NCBI GenBank assembly: GCA_937944235.1
Contig: CALDYZ010000009.1
Span: 1-36,501 of the forward strand
Reading direction: 5' to 3'
Length of the DNA: 36,501 nucleotides
From: Candidatus Dojkabacteria bacterium
GTDB lineage: Bacteria > Patescibacteriota > Dojkabacteria > J137
Shown: piece after piece, positions 25,910-34,582 of the stretch
Layout: every line of letters begins with the position of its first letter
Numbering within the stretch: position 1 is the stretch's first letter
The notes under the pieces: model-generated
What the model was told of the DNA's origin: nothing
Databases searched by the model: none
The model's input: only the letters and a program-made list of their open reading frames with translations
Program-made: the position numbers and the translations under genes

Positions 25910-28101
25910 ATACTTAGTCCACCTAATTTAAGTAAAGGATTTAAGTATTTCTTGAATGTTATCAATTCTTCTACTCTCATCAGTAAACACATTAACAAAT
26001 ATACCATAAAAGCTGTTAAAAATGATACTAGAGTAATAAAAAACAAATTTATAGAAGTTGAGGTTAAAACGTTATTTATTAAATTTAAATCTATTAAGGA
26101 TGTGGAAATAAACATTACATTAATTGATATATACGAAAATATACCTACCAAAAATAATATAAATACGTGCTTTTGAGACTTTGTGAGATTCTTATGGGTA
26201 AAATTGTAAACACTTCTAAACATTTTAAATACCAAACTGACAACAAAAAGATATGCACAATAAGCTACACTCATTGCAAAAATACCATATAAATAACCAA
26301 AAGATTCGTTGTAAGTATTAAATTTAGTTAAATAAATAATTATAGGTAAAAAACAAATCAAAACTGCATAACGTTTTAAGTATTTATGAGTAAATATTTT
26401 TATTCTATTTAAGAGATATCTTATGCTTAAGTAAATGATCATCAAAATGACAGGCATGATAACAATAAAGTTTAGTAGTTGTGATCCTCTACTGTAGTTA
26501 CTGATTGAAAAATCGGAAACAACATGCCATGTTTTATAAACGGCATAAAGCACTACAAACATACCAAAAGCGGCAACAAGCTTCTTGTATACCGATTTTA
26601 ATACAATTGTAATATTAAATTTTAATATTTTTCTAGGTAAAATCACAATTAATAAAATACTCTCGATTGTATAAGCAATTGACATAGCAAGCGCAATACC
26701 TCCTACTGCCGCTCCATGATCCCCTCTTATAAAAAAATTTTCAAATTGCCAAGATATACTAGAAATGCTATAAAAAGTATTGTGACTAAATAAATTTGTT
26801 AATACTACCGATAAAAAAATAGTACTAATTAAAGAAATCACTGACGTTACAAAAGGTATAAAGGAATTTTTACCAGCATAAAAAACCTTTTGTAAAAACC
26901 ATTTTAATATAACAAATACATGCCCTATTGAAAAAAGTAACAAAACCCAAGCAATCTGATACGTGCCCTCAAACGACAACTTAGTATTGGGCAATAATCC
27001 ATAAGATAACCTTACGATTGGTACCCGAAGAACAATAAACCCAACTATAAAAGGTAGTGATAAAAACAACATCTGATTGACCACTTTAACAACGATATCT
27101 ATTACTTTAGCGTAGTCTTTCTTTTCAAAATTTTCAGATAATTGAGTAAAGGATGAATATGAAAATGTATATGCAAAAACCTGAGGTATTACTAAACTTA
27201 GTGAATTTGCAAAATTTAAAGCAGCAATACCTCCATTAATGCCAAAGGATATAAACTTACTAACAGTTAAAGCTAAATGTTCTGATCCAAGCGCAAAAAG
27301 ACGGGGCAAAGAAACAATAAAGATCTCTTTAATATATTTGTCTTTTAGATGTAAAACAGGCAGAAGTTTAATTTTTAATTTTAAGGCCAAAGGAACCTGT
27401 ATTAACAAGTGAAGTAATGAACCAAAGTATATTCCAAAAACTATTGCATAAGCAGCATATTTACTAATACTATTATTACCAGAATTGACCAAAACATCAT
27501 CAATGTAAAAAAAGGCAACTAAAAAAATAATTTTTCCAGCATTGAACAACAAGGGAGCTAACTGTGGTAATAAATATCTGTGATAAACATTTAAAGCATT
27601 AGATATTGAAACACTGATGGCTAAAATAACTTGAGGTACTAGTAATAACTTCATCAAGAAAACTATTTCATGACTTTGAGATACAGACAAGTCAGGATAT
27701 AATGACAAAAAAAAACTTTCCGGTAAAACTAAAAGTACAAGAGATACAAATAGCATCAACAAAATAACAAAATTCGTAATACTACTAAAAATTTCAATAA
27801 ATTTAGTATAACCATACCTGCTATTTACTGTAACTAGAGTTGGTATAATAACACCACCAAGGACTCCCGCAATTAATATGTTACCGATAAAGTCAGGAAT
27901 AGCACTAGCTAATAAAAAATTTTGTAAATTAACATCATCAGTCCCAAAATAAGATGCAGCAAGCAAATAAAAAAGTTGCCCTGTTATCTTGGTAAGTAAA
28001 ACAGGAAACATGGCAAGCAGAGCAGAGTTCAATATGTGAGTTTGCTCAGTCGTCAACACAGAAATAAAATTTTTGAAGTTAAATTTTATCAAACTAACCA
28101 T
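25906..28101 (-). CDS. murJ: MurJ/MviN-like lipid II flippase with long C-terminal extension
   Basis: Polytopic MOP-superfamily pattern; AASYFGTDDVNLQNFLLASAIPDFIGNILIAGVLGGVIIPTLV. Start moved to internal Met at 28101 to reduce overlap with the PAP2-like CDS. Confidence 0.88.
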   Translation of the reverse strand: MVSLIKFNFKNFISVLTTEQTHILNSALLAMFPVLLTKITGQLFYLLAASYFGTDDVNLQNFLLASAIPDFIGNILIAGVLGGVIIPTLVTVNSRYGYTKFIEIFSSITNFVILLMLFVSLVLLVLPESFFLSLYPDLSVSQSHEIVFLMKLLLVPQVILAISVSISNALNVYHRYLLPQLAPLLFNAGKIIFLVAFFYIDDVLVNSGNNSISKYAAYAIVFGIYFGSLLHLLIQVPLALKLKIKLLPVLHLKDKYIKEIFIVSLPRLFALGSEHLALTVSKFISFGINGGIAALNFANSLSLVIPQVFAYTFSYSSFTQLSENFEKKDYAKVIDIVVKVVNQMLFLSLPFIVGFIVLRVPIVRLSYGLLPNTKLSFEGTYQIAWVLLLFSIGHVFVILKWFLQKVFYAGKNSFIPFVTSVISLISTIFLSVVLTNLFSHNTFYSISSISWQFENFFIRGDHGAAVGGIALAMSIAYTIESILLIVILPRKILKFNITIVLKSVYKKLVAAFGMFVVLYAVYKTWHVVSDFSISNYSRGSQLLNFIVIMPVILMIIYLSIRYLLNRIKIFTHKYLKRYAVLICFLPIIIYLTKFNTYNESFGYLYGIFAMSVAYCAYLFVVSLVFKMFRSVYNFTHKNLTKSQKHVFILFLVGIFSYISINVMFISTSLIDLNLINNVLTSTSINLFFITLVSFLTAFMVYLLMCLLMRVEELITFKKYLNPLLKLGGLSI

Positions 28102-28667
28102 GCCAAAATTCCAATGATCCCTCCTATAACTATACCAAATAGCATTTGAAACCAATTATGTTTATGTAAAGTAAATCTAGACCAAGCAAGTAATGGTAAA
28201 AATAGTAACATAATAAATGACAAAGGATAAGTTCCTCCAACAGCTATAAAAACAAAAGTAAACCAACCTGTATGTACACTTATTTTATCAATCATATAAT
28301 TGAAGGTAAAGTACAATCCAAAAAACAAAAACATAATCACATTAAGTGTCAATAAAGTACTTGAATTCGAATAGTTTCCAAACAATAAAATATTAAATAA
28401 AGAAGCAACAACAAGGGCAAAATAAATCAATACCCTATCATGCCTATTAGGGTCTTCACCAAACCTTAAGTGTGGATATCTTTTTATTAATTTAACAAAA
28501 TAAGCAGGAATCAACAAAAGCAGATAAATTGTTATCATCATACTTAACTCAACACCGTAAGTAGAATATTTAGAATAAATAAAATAAATGTATATCAGAA
28601 CAAGTATGATGGGAGAGAAGAGTACCGATATAAATCTTGCAAAAACTAAATCAAAATTTTTATCCAT
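28089..28667 (-). CDS. PAP2-like phosphatase family membrane protein
   Basis: Six hydrophobic segments, DKISVHTGWF and LLAWSRFTLHKHNWFQMLFGIVIG resembling PAP2 motifs 2 and 3. Confidence 0.7.
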   Translation of the reverse strand: MDKNFDLVFARFISVLFSPIILVLIYIYFIYSKYSTYGVELSMMITIYLLLLIPAYFVKLIKRYPHLRFGEDPNRHDRVLIYFALVVASLFNILLFGNYSNSSTLLTLNVIMFLFFGLYFTFNYMIDKISVHTGWFTFVFIAVGGTYPLSFIMLLFLPLLAWSRFTLHKHNWFQMLFGIVIGGIIGILAWLV

Positions 28668-28697
28668 AAAAAAAGTTTTAAAATTTGGCTAACAATT

Positions 28698-30905
28698 TCA
28701 CTTAATATTATTATTTTTTTTTCTAAAATGCTGAGTCTTTAGAGTATCTATTTTTCTCATTACATCCGCGTTATTTATAACACCTTTCAGAGTAAAGTTA
28801 ATCTTGTTATTTTCTATTTTTAATATTTTTACATTAAGTTTTTCACCAGGCTGAAAAATTTTTTCTACATCGGGATTTTTGTTTACAGAAGACATCTCAG
28901 ACGTGTGTAACAAGCCTGATATATTACTGGATACATTAACAAATACTCCATAAGGCATTATTTTATCTACTGTTCCCATATACACGTCACCTACAACAGG
29001 TTCTGCAAATTGTCTTGTTATTAAATCTTTTACATACTCTAACTGGCTATTGTTAGCGGCAGTTATTATAACAGTACCATCCTCTTGGATATTGATGTCA
29101 CATGGCTTGTTGTTAAAATTTTTTGATTTATCTATTATGTCTCTAATATTTTTACCACCAGGACCAATGAGCTCACCTATTTTATCTTTTTGTATAGTTA
29201 TTTTATCTACCACAGGAGCATTAGGAGACATCAAAGTTCTGGATTTATCAATCACTTCATTCATAACAAGAAGTATTTGTTTACGACCTTTTTCAGCCCA
29301 CCTTAATGCATCGGATATAATCTCAAAACAGACTCCTCTCAACTTATTTTCATACTGAATCGCTGTGATACCATTCATGGTACCTGCTACCTTAAAATCC
29401 ATATCACCGTAAAAATCCTCAATTCCCTCTATATCCATAAGTAATTTATAATTTCGATCATTTCCATCTTCAGTTACTAAACCTATACCTATTCCTGCGA
29501 CTGCTGACTTTAGTTTTACCCCGGCAGACATTAAAGCCATGCTAGAAGCACAAGTTGCAGCCATTGACGTTGATCCATTTGAGGTTAAAATCTCAGAAAC
29601 AACCCTTATCGTATAAGGAAAATCTACTTCTGTTGGTATCATATTCTTCAGAGCATTCTCACCAATTGCGCCATGCCCGATTTCTCTTCTACCAGGTTTA
29701 TAATTATATCTAGTAGATTCTCCAGTAGAAAAGGGTGGAAAATTATAATGATGCATAAATCGCTTAGTTGATTCTCCCTCCATATCGTCTAATGACAAAC
29801 TATCAGTTAAAGGTCCTAAAGTCACTATCGATAAACTTTGCGTCAGGCCTCGAGTAAACAAAGCTGATCCATGAACATACGGCACGACATCAACTTTTGC
29901 ACTAATTTCTCTAATCTCATCTAAAGCTCTACCGGAGACCCTTTTTGATTCGTTTAACACAGCATCCCTTAGTATTTTTCTTGCTATGTATTCCACAGCT
30001 AAATTTATCTCAAATTTTGTTTTGTCATCAACAGTTTCATGCTCATCATTCCATTCTTTATGAATTCTTTGCTTCAAATTTTCTATATTGAAAGATCTGT
30101 TGTTTTTTTCAGACACAAACAAAGCTGATCTGATATCAGTAGAGTACCTATGATATATATTATCTATCAATTCCTTATCTACAAGATATTCTAAATCCGT
30201 ACTAATTTCATTTACAAAATCTTTTCCAGTCACAAATTTATAAAAATCCATTTGTATATGATTCAACTGTTTTATATACTCCATGGACTTAAGCAAAAGC
30301 TGATCCATTTGATCATTAGTTATCTCCTTTGCCCAGCCTTCAATATTTAAAAATTTATCATTAACACCAGACACAATCATTTCGGCATAACTATCATATA
30401 TTTCATCAACGTACGGATTAACTTTGATCAAACCATTTGCATCAATAATTGTTACGACGCTTGAGGCGGGACCGGCATATGGAACACCTGAAAACATTAA
30501 AGACAATGAAGCACCTACAACAGCTAAAGACTCTGGATCGTTTTTTTCATCAAAACTCAATACAGTAACAATAACCGAGGTTGCTTTTTTAAATCCTTTA
30601 GGAAACAATGATCGAATGGAATGATCAATTTGCCTTGCTTTTAAAATTGCTTCATCCGAAGGAAACATTTCTCTCTTTTGAAAACGTGAACCACCTATCG
30701 CACCACGGGCATACATTTTTTCTATATATTCGACCGACAATGGAAAAAAATCTTGCTCAGACTCATTTGGAGAAACATTTGTTGTTACTAAAACTGTTGT
30801 TTCTCCCAGTTTCAACGTGACTGAACCTGCTGACAATAGAGCCAGTTCACCAGTTGAAATTTCAATAGTTTTGCCATCAAACTGATACGTTTTAGCTTTT
30901 AGCAT
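28698..30905 (-). CDS. pnp: Polynucleotide phosphorylase
   Basis: YARGAIGGSRFQKREMFPSDEAILKARQIDHSIRSLFPKGF, YNFPPFSTGE, GRREIGHGAIGENAL, KH IGPGGKNIRDI, S1 GDVYMGTVDKIMPYGVFVNV. Confidence 0.98.
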   Translation of the reverse strand: MLKAKTYQFDGKTIEISTGELALLSAGSVTLKLGETTVLVTTNVSPNESEQDFFPLSVEYIEKMYARGAIGGSRFQKREMFPSDEAILKARQIDHSIRSLFPKGFKKATSVIVTVLSFDEKNDPESLAVVGASLSLMFSGVPYAGPASSVVTIIDANGLIKVNPYVDEIYDSYAEMIVSGVNDKFLNIEGWAKEITNDQMDQLLLKSMEYIKQLNHIQMDFYKFVTGKDFVNEISTDLEYLVDKELIDNIYHRYSTDIRSALFVSEKNNRSFNIENLKQRIHKEWNDEHETVDDKTKFEINLAVEYIARKILRDAVLNESKRVSGRALDEIREISAKVDVVPYVHGSALFTRGLTQSLSIVTLGPLTDSLSLDDMEGESTKRFMHHYNFPPFSTGESTRYNYKPGRREIGHGAIGENALKNMIPTEVDFPYTIRVVSEILTSNGSTSMAATCASSMALMSAGVKLKSAVAGIGIGLVTEDGNDRNYKLLMDIEGIEDFYGDMDFKVAGTMNGITAIQYENKLRGVCFEIISDALRWAEKGRKQILLVMNEVIDKSRTLMSPNAPVVDKITIQKDKIGELIGPGGKNIRDIIDKSKNFNNKPCDINIQEDGTVIITAANNSQLEYVKDLITRQFAEPVVGDVYMGTVDKIMPYGVFVNVSSNISGLLHTSEMSSVNKNPDVEKIFQPGEKLNVKILKIENNKINFTLKGVINNADVMRKIDTLKTQHFRKKNNNIK

Positions 30906-30923
30906 AAGTTAGCATTTTAAATT

Positions 30924-30929
30924 ATTATA
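30924..30929 (-). promoter_or_regulatory. -10 box (TATAAT) of pnp
   Basis: Reverse-strand TATAAT with TTAGCA at 17-nt spacing (30947-30952); predicted TSS about 30917, ATG 30905. Confidence 0.5.
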
Positions 30930-31406
30930 TAACCGTGTTTAACACTTGCTAAGTTTACTAAATTTATTCACTGATTACAAAGAAAACTCAAATAACTAAT
31001 CAATAGGACATATTTTTATTAATACAAAAAATAACTCTAACCATATCCTCAACAATTAATGCGATCATTATTATCTTAATGCAAAACAACTAAATTTTTT
31101 CATCACATTTTTGAAAAGTAAAGAGGTTTTTTATAATAAAAGTGGTCTTCTGTGAAAAGTACAATTGAGTGGTATTAATTAGCTAAATTAATATAGACCA
31201 ATAACATGTAAGAATCAAACAGATCATTAAACAGATTTAACATAAAATAGATTTTAAAAGGTGATCAACAATTTAAGATTATATATCCTATCTCATACTT
31301 ATAAAAATAATTAAACTAATTGATTATATTTACCTGTTCCAATTGTAAGATTGAACTTATTTTAAAAGTCAACCTAACTTTGATAAAGTCAAAAAATTTG
31401 TAACTG

Positions 31407-31444
31407 AACAGAAATTGATAATCTAAACAGAAATTGATAATTTA
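31407..31444. repeat. Two tandem copies of a 19-bp repeat (AACAGAAATTGATAATYTA)
   Basis: 31407-31425 and 31426-31444 differ at one position (C/T). Confidence 0.95.
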
Positions 31445-31539
31445 GATATTTCATAAGTATTGAATACATACAACATATTCTCTTTCTCTAACAAAAAACA
31501 AATATTCATATCCAATCTAGGTTACGTTATAAGGATTGT

Positions 31540-31561
31540 ACAAACTCCTTTTTGAGTTTGT
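31540..31561. terminator. Hairpin just downstream of the ogg1-like stop, possible terminator
   Basis: ACAAACTC-CTTTTT-GAGTTTGT, perfect 8-bp stem; no immediate U-tract on the minus strand, T5 8 nt downstream on the plus strand. Confidence 0.4.
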
Positions 31562-31570
31562 CGAACCTTT

Positions 31571-32371
31571 TTAAATTAAATTTCTGTAGTATTCAAAAAT
31601 ATACTGAGCAGCATAAGCTGGATTTAAAGGAAATAAATTATTATAATAATTTTGATAGTATTTATAATTTTTTTTATCTTCTGCTTTAAACATATCTACA
31701 ACTGCTCTTTTTGCCCATATGTCTATAGGTACCTTGTCGTACATCTTTAAGGAAAATACAGCCACACAATCTCTAATCTTTAATCCCACTCCTGAAAGTT
31801 TTAACAAAGAATTGTAATTTGTATAATCTCCACTAACCAAACTTTTAATAGTCAAATCCAGGTACCTAGCTCTATACCCAAATTTCATGTTTTTGAATAA
31901 TAATTCGCTTGATTCTGACAGATTTTCTAGATTTGGAAATAAATTGTACTTAATGCCTCGAATATTTATTTTGTTACCGAAACGCTCACTCAGTCTAAGT
32001 ATTTGATTTCTTATTGATCTAATATTTTGACGTGCACTTAATATAAAACTTATAATTGTTTGATGTAGATCTTGGTGAAACAAAAAAATTACACCAGTAT
32101 CTCTAATTATTTGGTTCAGAATTGGTAGATTCATGTAATGTGACAAATTATTCGTAATATCTAAATTTAGGAAATTTGTTGCTTTATCATAATCATTTTT
32201 ATTTGGATATGTTTGCCATGTCAATGTGTTATCAGTTAGCTGCAACTCTATAGCCCAATTGGAAAACAATATTATGTAGTGATCTTTCTGAACTTTTAGC
32301 CAATTAAACAATTGACCACCTTCTACGCTTAAGTGTAAGTTAATAGGGTAGTCTAGTTTTAATTGATTCAT
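31571..32371 (-). CDS. 8-oxoguanine DNA glycosylase/lyase, OGG1-like HhH-GPD
   Basis: LSGVGLKIRDCVAVFSLKMYDKVPIDIWAKR (catalytic Lys and Asp), LSARQNIRSIRNQILRLSERFG. Confidence 0.9.
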   Translation of the reverse strand: MNQLKLDYPINLHLSVEGGQLFNWLKVQKDHYIILFSNWAIELQLTDNTLTWQTYPNKNDYDKATNFLNLDITNNLSHYMNLPILNQIIRDTGVIFLFHQDLHQTIISFILSARQNIRSIRNQILRLSERFGNKINIRGIKYNLFPNLENLSESSELLFKNMKFGYRARYLDLTIKSLVSGDYTNYNSLLKLSGVGLKIRDCVAVFSLKMYDKVPIDIWAKRAVVDMFKAEDKKNYKYYQNYYNNLFPLNPAYAAQYIFEYYRNLI

Positions 32372-32907
32372 AACGATTTTAGCTTAGAAATTCTAATTCC
32401 CAAAGCTATTCCACATGCAATCGATACATTTAAAGATGGACCGGAACCAAACATCGGAATGTGTACCAGATGATCCATGATGCTTAGATACTTTTTGTAA
32501 ATGCCTCTGACTTCATTCCCCAAAACCAGTGCAATATCGCAATCAAAGTTAAAATCATTTATGTCTACAGAATTTTTGCATAGATCTAAACCTACCAACC
32601 TTAGACCTTGATTTTTTAATTCATATAACGATTGGAAAATATCTGCAAAATAAGACCATTTTACAGATCTCTCAAACCCCATAGAATTAATGGATATTTT
32701 ATCATTTGGTGGATAAGGGGTTTTACCTAGCAAATAAATTTTGTCCACTCCAAGAGCACTTGATGTTCTAAATATGGATCCGACGTTGAATGGATTCTCA
32801 ACATCCTGTAAAACTAAGATCAATTTGAATTTGTCGATGCTGTAAGTCAAGCGCGACTTTCTGTTTAACTGCCTAATTTGTGTTTTAGACAAAGGCTTGA
32901 ACATCAA
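32368..32907 (-). CDS. TrmH/SpoU-family RNA 2'-O-methyltransferase
   Basis: LVLQDVENPFNVGSIFRTSSALGVDKIYLLG, ALVLGNEVRGI, IPMFGSGPSLNVSIACGIALG. Confidence 0.94.
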   Translation of the reverse strand: MMFKPLSKTQIRQLNRKSRLTYSIDKFKLILVLQDVENPFNVGSIFRTSSALGVDKIYLLGKTPYPPNDKISINSMGFERSVKWSYFADIFQSLYELKNQGLRLVGLDLCKNSVDINDFNFDCDIALVLGNEVRGIYKKYLSIMDHLVHIPMFGSGPSLNVSIACGIALGIRISKLKSL

Positions 32908-32911
32908 ATTA

Positions 32912-33589
32912 CTATGCTAAACCTTGTTTACCATGATCTATGTAAATACCCGGTACTATTTCCTCCATGTAATCTTCTATACCATGTCTTTCAATTACCC
33001 TTATATTGTAATCTTTTGTAGGTATAACTAAGATACCCCCATTAACCTTTAACTGTTTTTTAAGGGATTCTGGCACCGAATCAACTGCGAAAGAAACGTG
33101 TATTCTATCAAAAGGAGATTGAGTCAGCAGGCCTTCCATGCCATCCCTATACATAAAATGCACATTAGGAGCAATATCTTTATACTTACTGTAATTTAAC
33201 CTAGATTGCTCCCATAACCATTGCAGTCGATCCAAACTAAATACACTACCTGTTTTTCCCACAATATAACCCATGATAGTAGCACAGTAACCAGTACCAG
33301 AACCTATGTCTAATACTTTCTGTCCGACTGACAAATTCAACAAATTTAGCATTTTAAAAAGCACTGTCGGCTTGGTGAGATTTTCACCATGACCTATGCT
33401 TAACTCAGTGTCATGATAAGCTAAATGTTTTAACATTTCTGGCACAAAATCTTTCCTGTCTATTTTATTGATTGCATCTATCAACATAGGTGATGTAACC
33501 ACAGGGTTTTTTCCTGTTGTGAGAACCTGCACCAAATATTCTTTATTCCAAACAAACACGCCGGGTACAAAATTTGTTTTTATGTTCAT
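32912..33589 (-). CDS. pcm: Protein-L-isoaspartate O-methyltransferase
   Basis: RKDFVPE, LSIGHGENLTKPTVLFKML, VLDIGSGTGYCATIMGYIVG. Confidence 0.9.
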   Translation of the reverse strand: MNIKTNFVPGVFVWNKEYLVQVLTTGKNPVVTSPMLIDAINKIDRKDFVPEMLKHLAYHDTELSIGHGENLTKPTVLFKMLNLLNLSVGQKVLDIGSGTGYCATIMGYIVGKTGSVFSLDRLQWLWEQSRLNYSKYKDIAPNVHFMYRDGMEGLLTQSPFDRIHVSFAVDSVPESLKKQLKVNGGILVIPTKDYNIRVIERHGIEDYMEEIVPGIYIDHGKQGLA

Positions 33590-33595
33590 AATGTA

Positions 33596-34582
33596 TTAAT
33601 TTAACTTTATTAAATTATCTTGAAAAATTTCAAATGACTGTATCTCTGAGGTTAACTTATACTCTTTACCCATATACCTTATCTTAAACTGATCAAACTG
33701 AGATGTCTCGATCTTGATTTTTTTGTCTATTTTAAAACCTAAAATTTGGTTTGGCACTACAGTATCATTATACACAATTTCGTCATCAATTCTAACTAAT
33801 ACAAATCTAGCCATGTCACCAGCAATTACTGTTATGTATTTCTCTTCATCTCTATAACTTATTAAGTCCTGTCTTTTGATATTTAGAATACTTCTATTAA
33901 TTGAGCCATATAGATTTTTTGTTTCAAAAACAACATAGTTGTCTAACTCAAACAAAGGGATATCTTTTATTTCAAAAAAACCACCAGGATATTGTGGAAT
34001 TACTTTATTATTAGCTTTTAGCTCTCCTACTCCTATTACATTGCCTTTTAATGTTATTTTTTGACCTGAAAAGTTTATAGACTGGTTGCCTTCTTCAAAT
34101 TTTATTTCAAATGGTTCATAAATATGAACAATTGGTGGTCTTACAGTATTGAAAAAGCTACTTATAAAGTAATTTCCAATCAAAAAAATTAAAATAAACA
34201 AAAAAATAAACTTTAAAAACTTGTTGTAAGTTAAGATTTTGTTAAATAATTTTAATAGTGAATTATTTTTTGTTTTTGAAACTTTTTGCACCACTGAAGC
34301 TTTTATTTTATAGGATAACTTTTTTTTTGGCTTGTACAGATGTAGATTAATATCTCTCTCTACTATCTTTGATAAGTTATATCCATCAAGACCTAAAAAA
34401 TCAGCATAAATTTTTACATATCTTATTACATCAGATAAATTATCAAACTTATCAAATTCTCCCTCCTCCAAGTAAACCAAATAATCTTCTTTAATACCTG
34501 TTTCATATGATAAAATGTATACTGATAGATTCTTTGCAATTCTAGCAATCTTTAGTTTATTTGGTATACTGCTTTTAACCAT
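33596..34582 (-). CDS. RodZ-like membrane protein (HTH, TM, beta-rich extracytoplasmic region)
   Basis: N-terminal HTH_25-like region (LKIARIAKNLSVYILSYETGIKEDYLVYLEEGEF), central TM, Ig/Big-like segment, C-terminal DUF4115-like segment. Confidence 0.8.
   Translation of the reverse strand: MVKSSIPNKLKIARIAKNLSVYILSYETGIKEDYLVYLEEGEFDKFDNLSDVIRYVKIYADFLGLDGYNLSKIVERDINLHLYKPKKKLSYKIKASVVQKVSKTKNNSLLKLFNKILTYNKFLKFIFLFILIFLIGNYFISSFFNTVRPPIVHIYEPFEIKFEEGNQSINFSGQKITLKGNVIGVGELKANNKVIPQYPGGFFEIKDIPLFELDNYVVFETKNLYGSINRSILNIKRQDLISYRDEEKYITVIAGDMARFVLVRIDDEIVYNDTVVPNQILGFKIDKKIKIETSQFDQFKIRYMGKEYKLTSEIQSFEIFQDNLIKLN
34562..34570 (+). promoter_or_regulatory. Extended -10 (TGGTATACT) of the PEGA-domain gene
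   Basis: TG-G-TATACT ending 10 nt before ATG 34581; predicted 5' UTR about 4 nt. Confidence 0.5.

Noticed and set aside
25411-26176. 76-aa minus ORF (25411-25641) and 114-aa plus ORF (25832-26176)
   Set aside because: Overlap the signal-peptide orf88, ferredoxin and MurJ frames, which have recognisable features.
29050-30820. Three plus-strand ORFs inside pnp
   Set aside because: Antisense to PNPase domains with clear motifs.
31150-31200. TTAATTAGCTAAATTAA dyad
   Set aside because: Low-complexity AT-rich palindrome, likely by chance at this base composition.
30906-31570. RNase P RNA, tmRNA or SRP RNA in the large intergenic region
   Set aside because: None of the conserved core sequences are visible and the region is uniformly AT-rich; a covariance-model search would be needed to exclude divergent RNAs.
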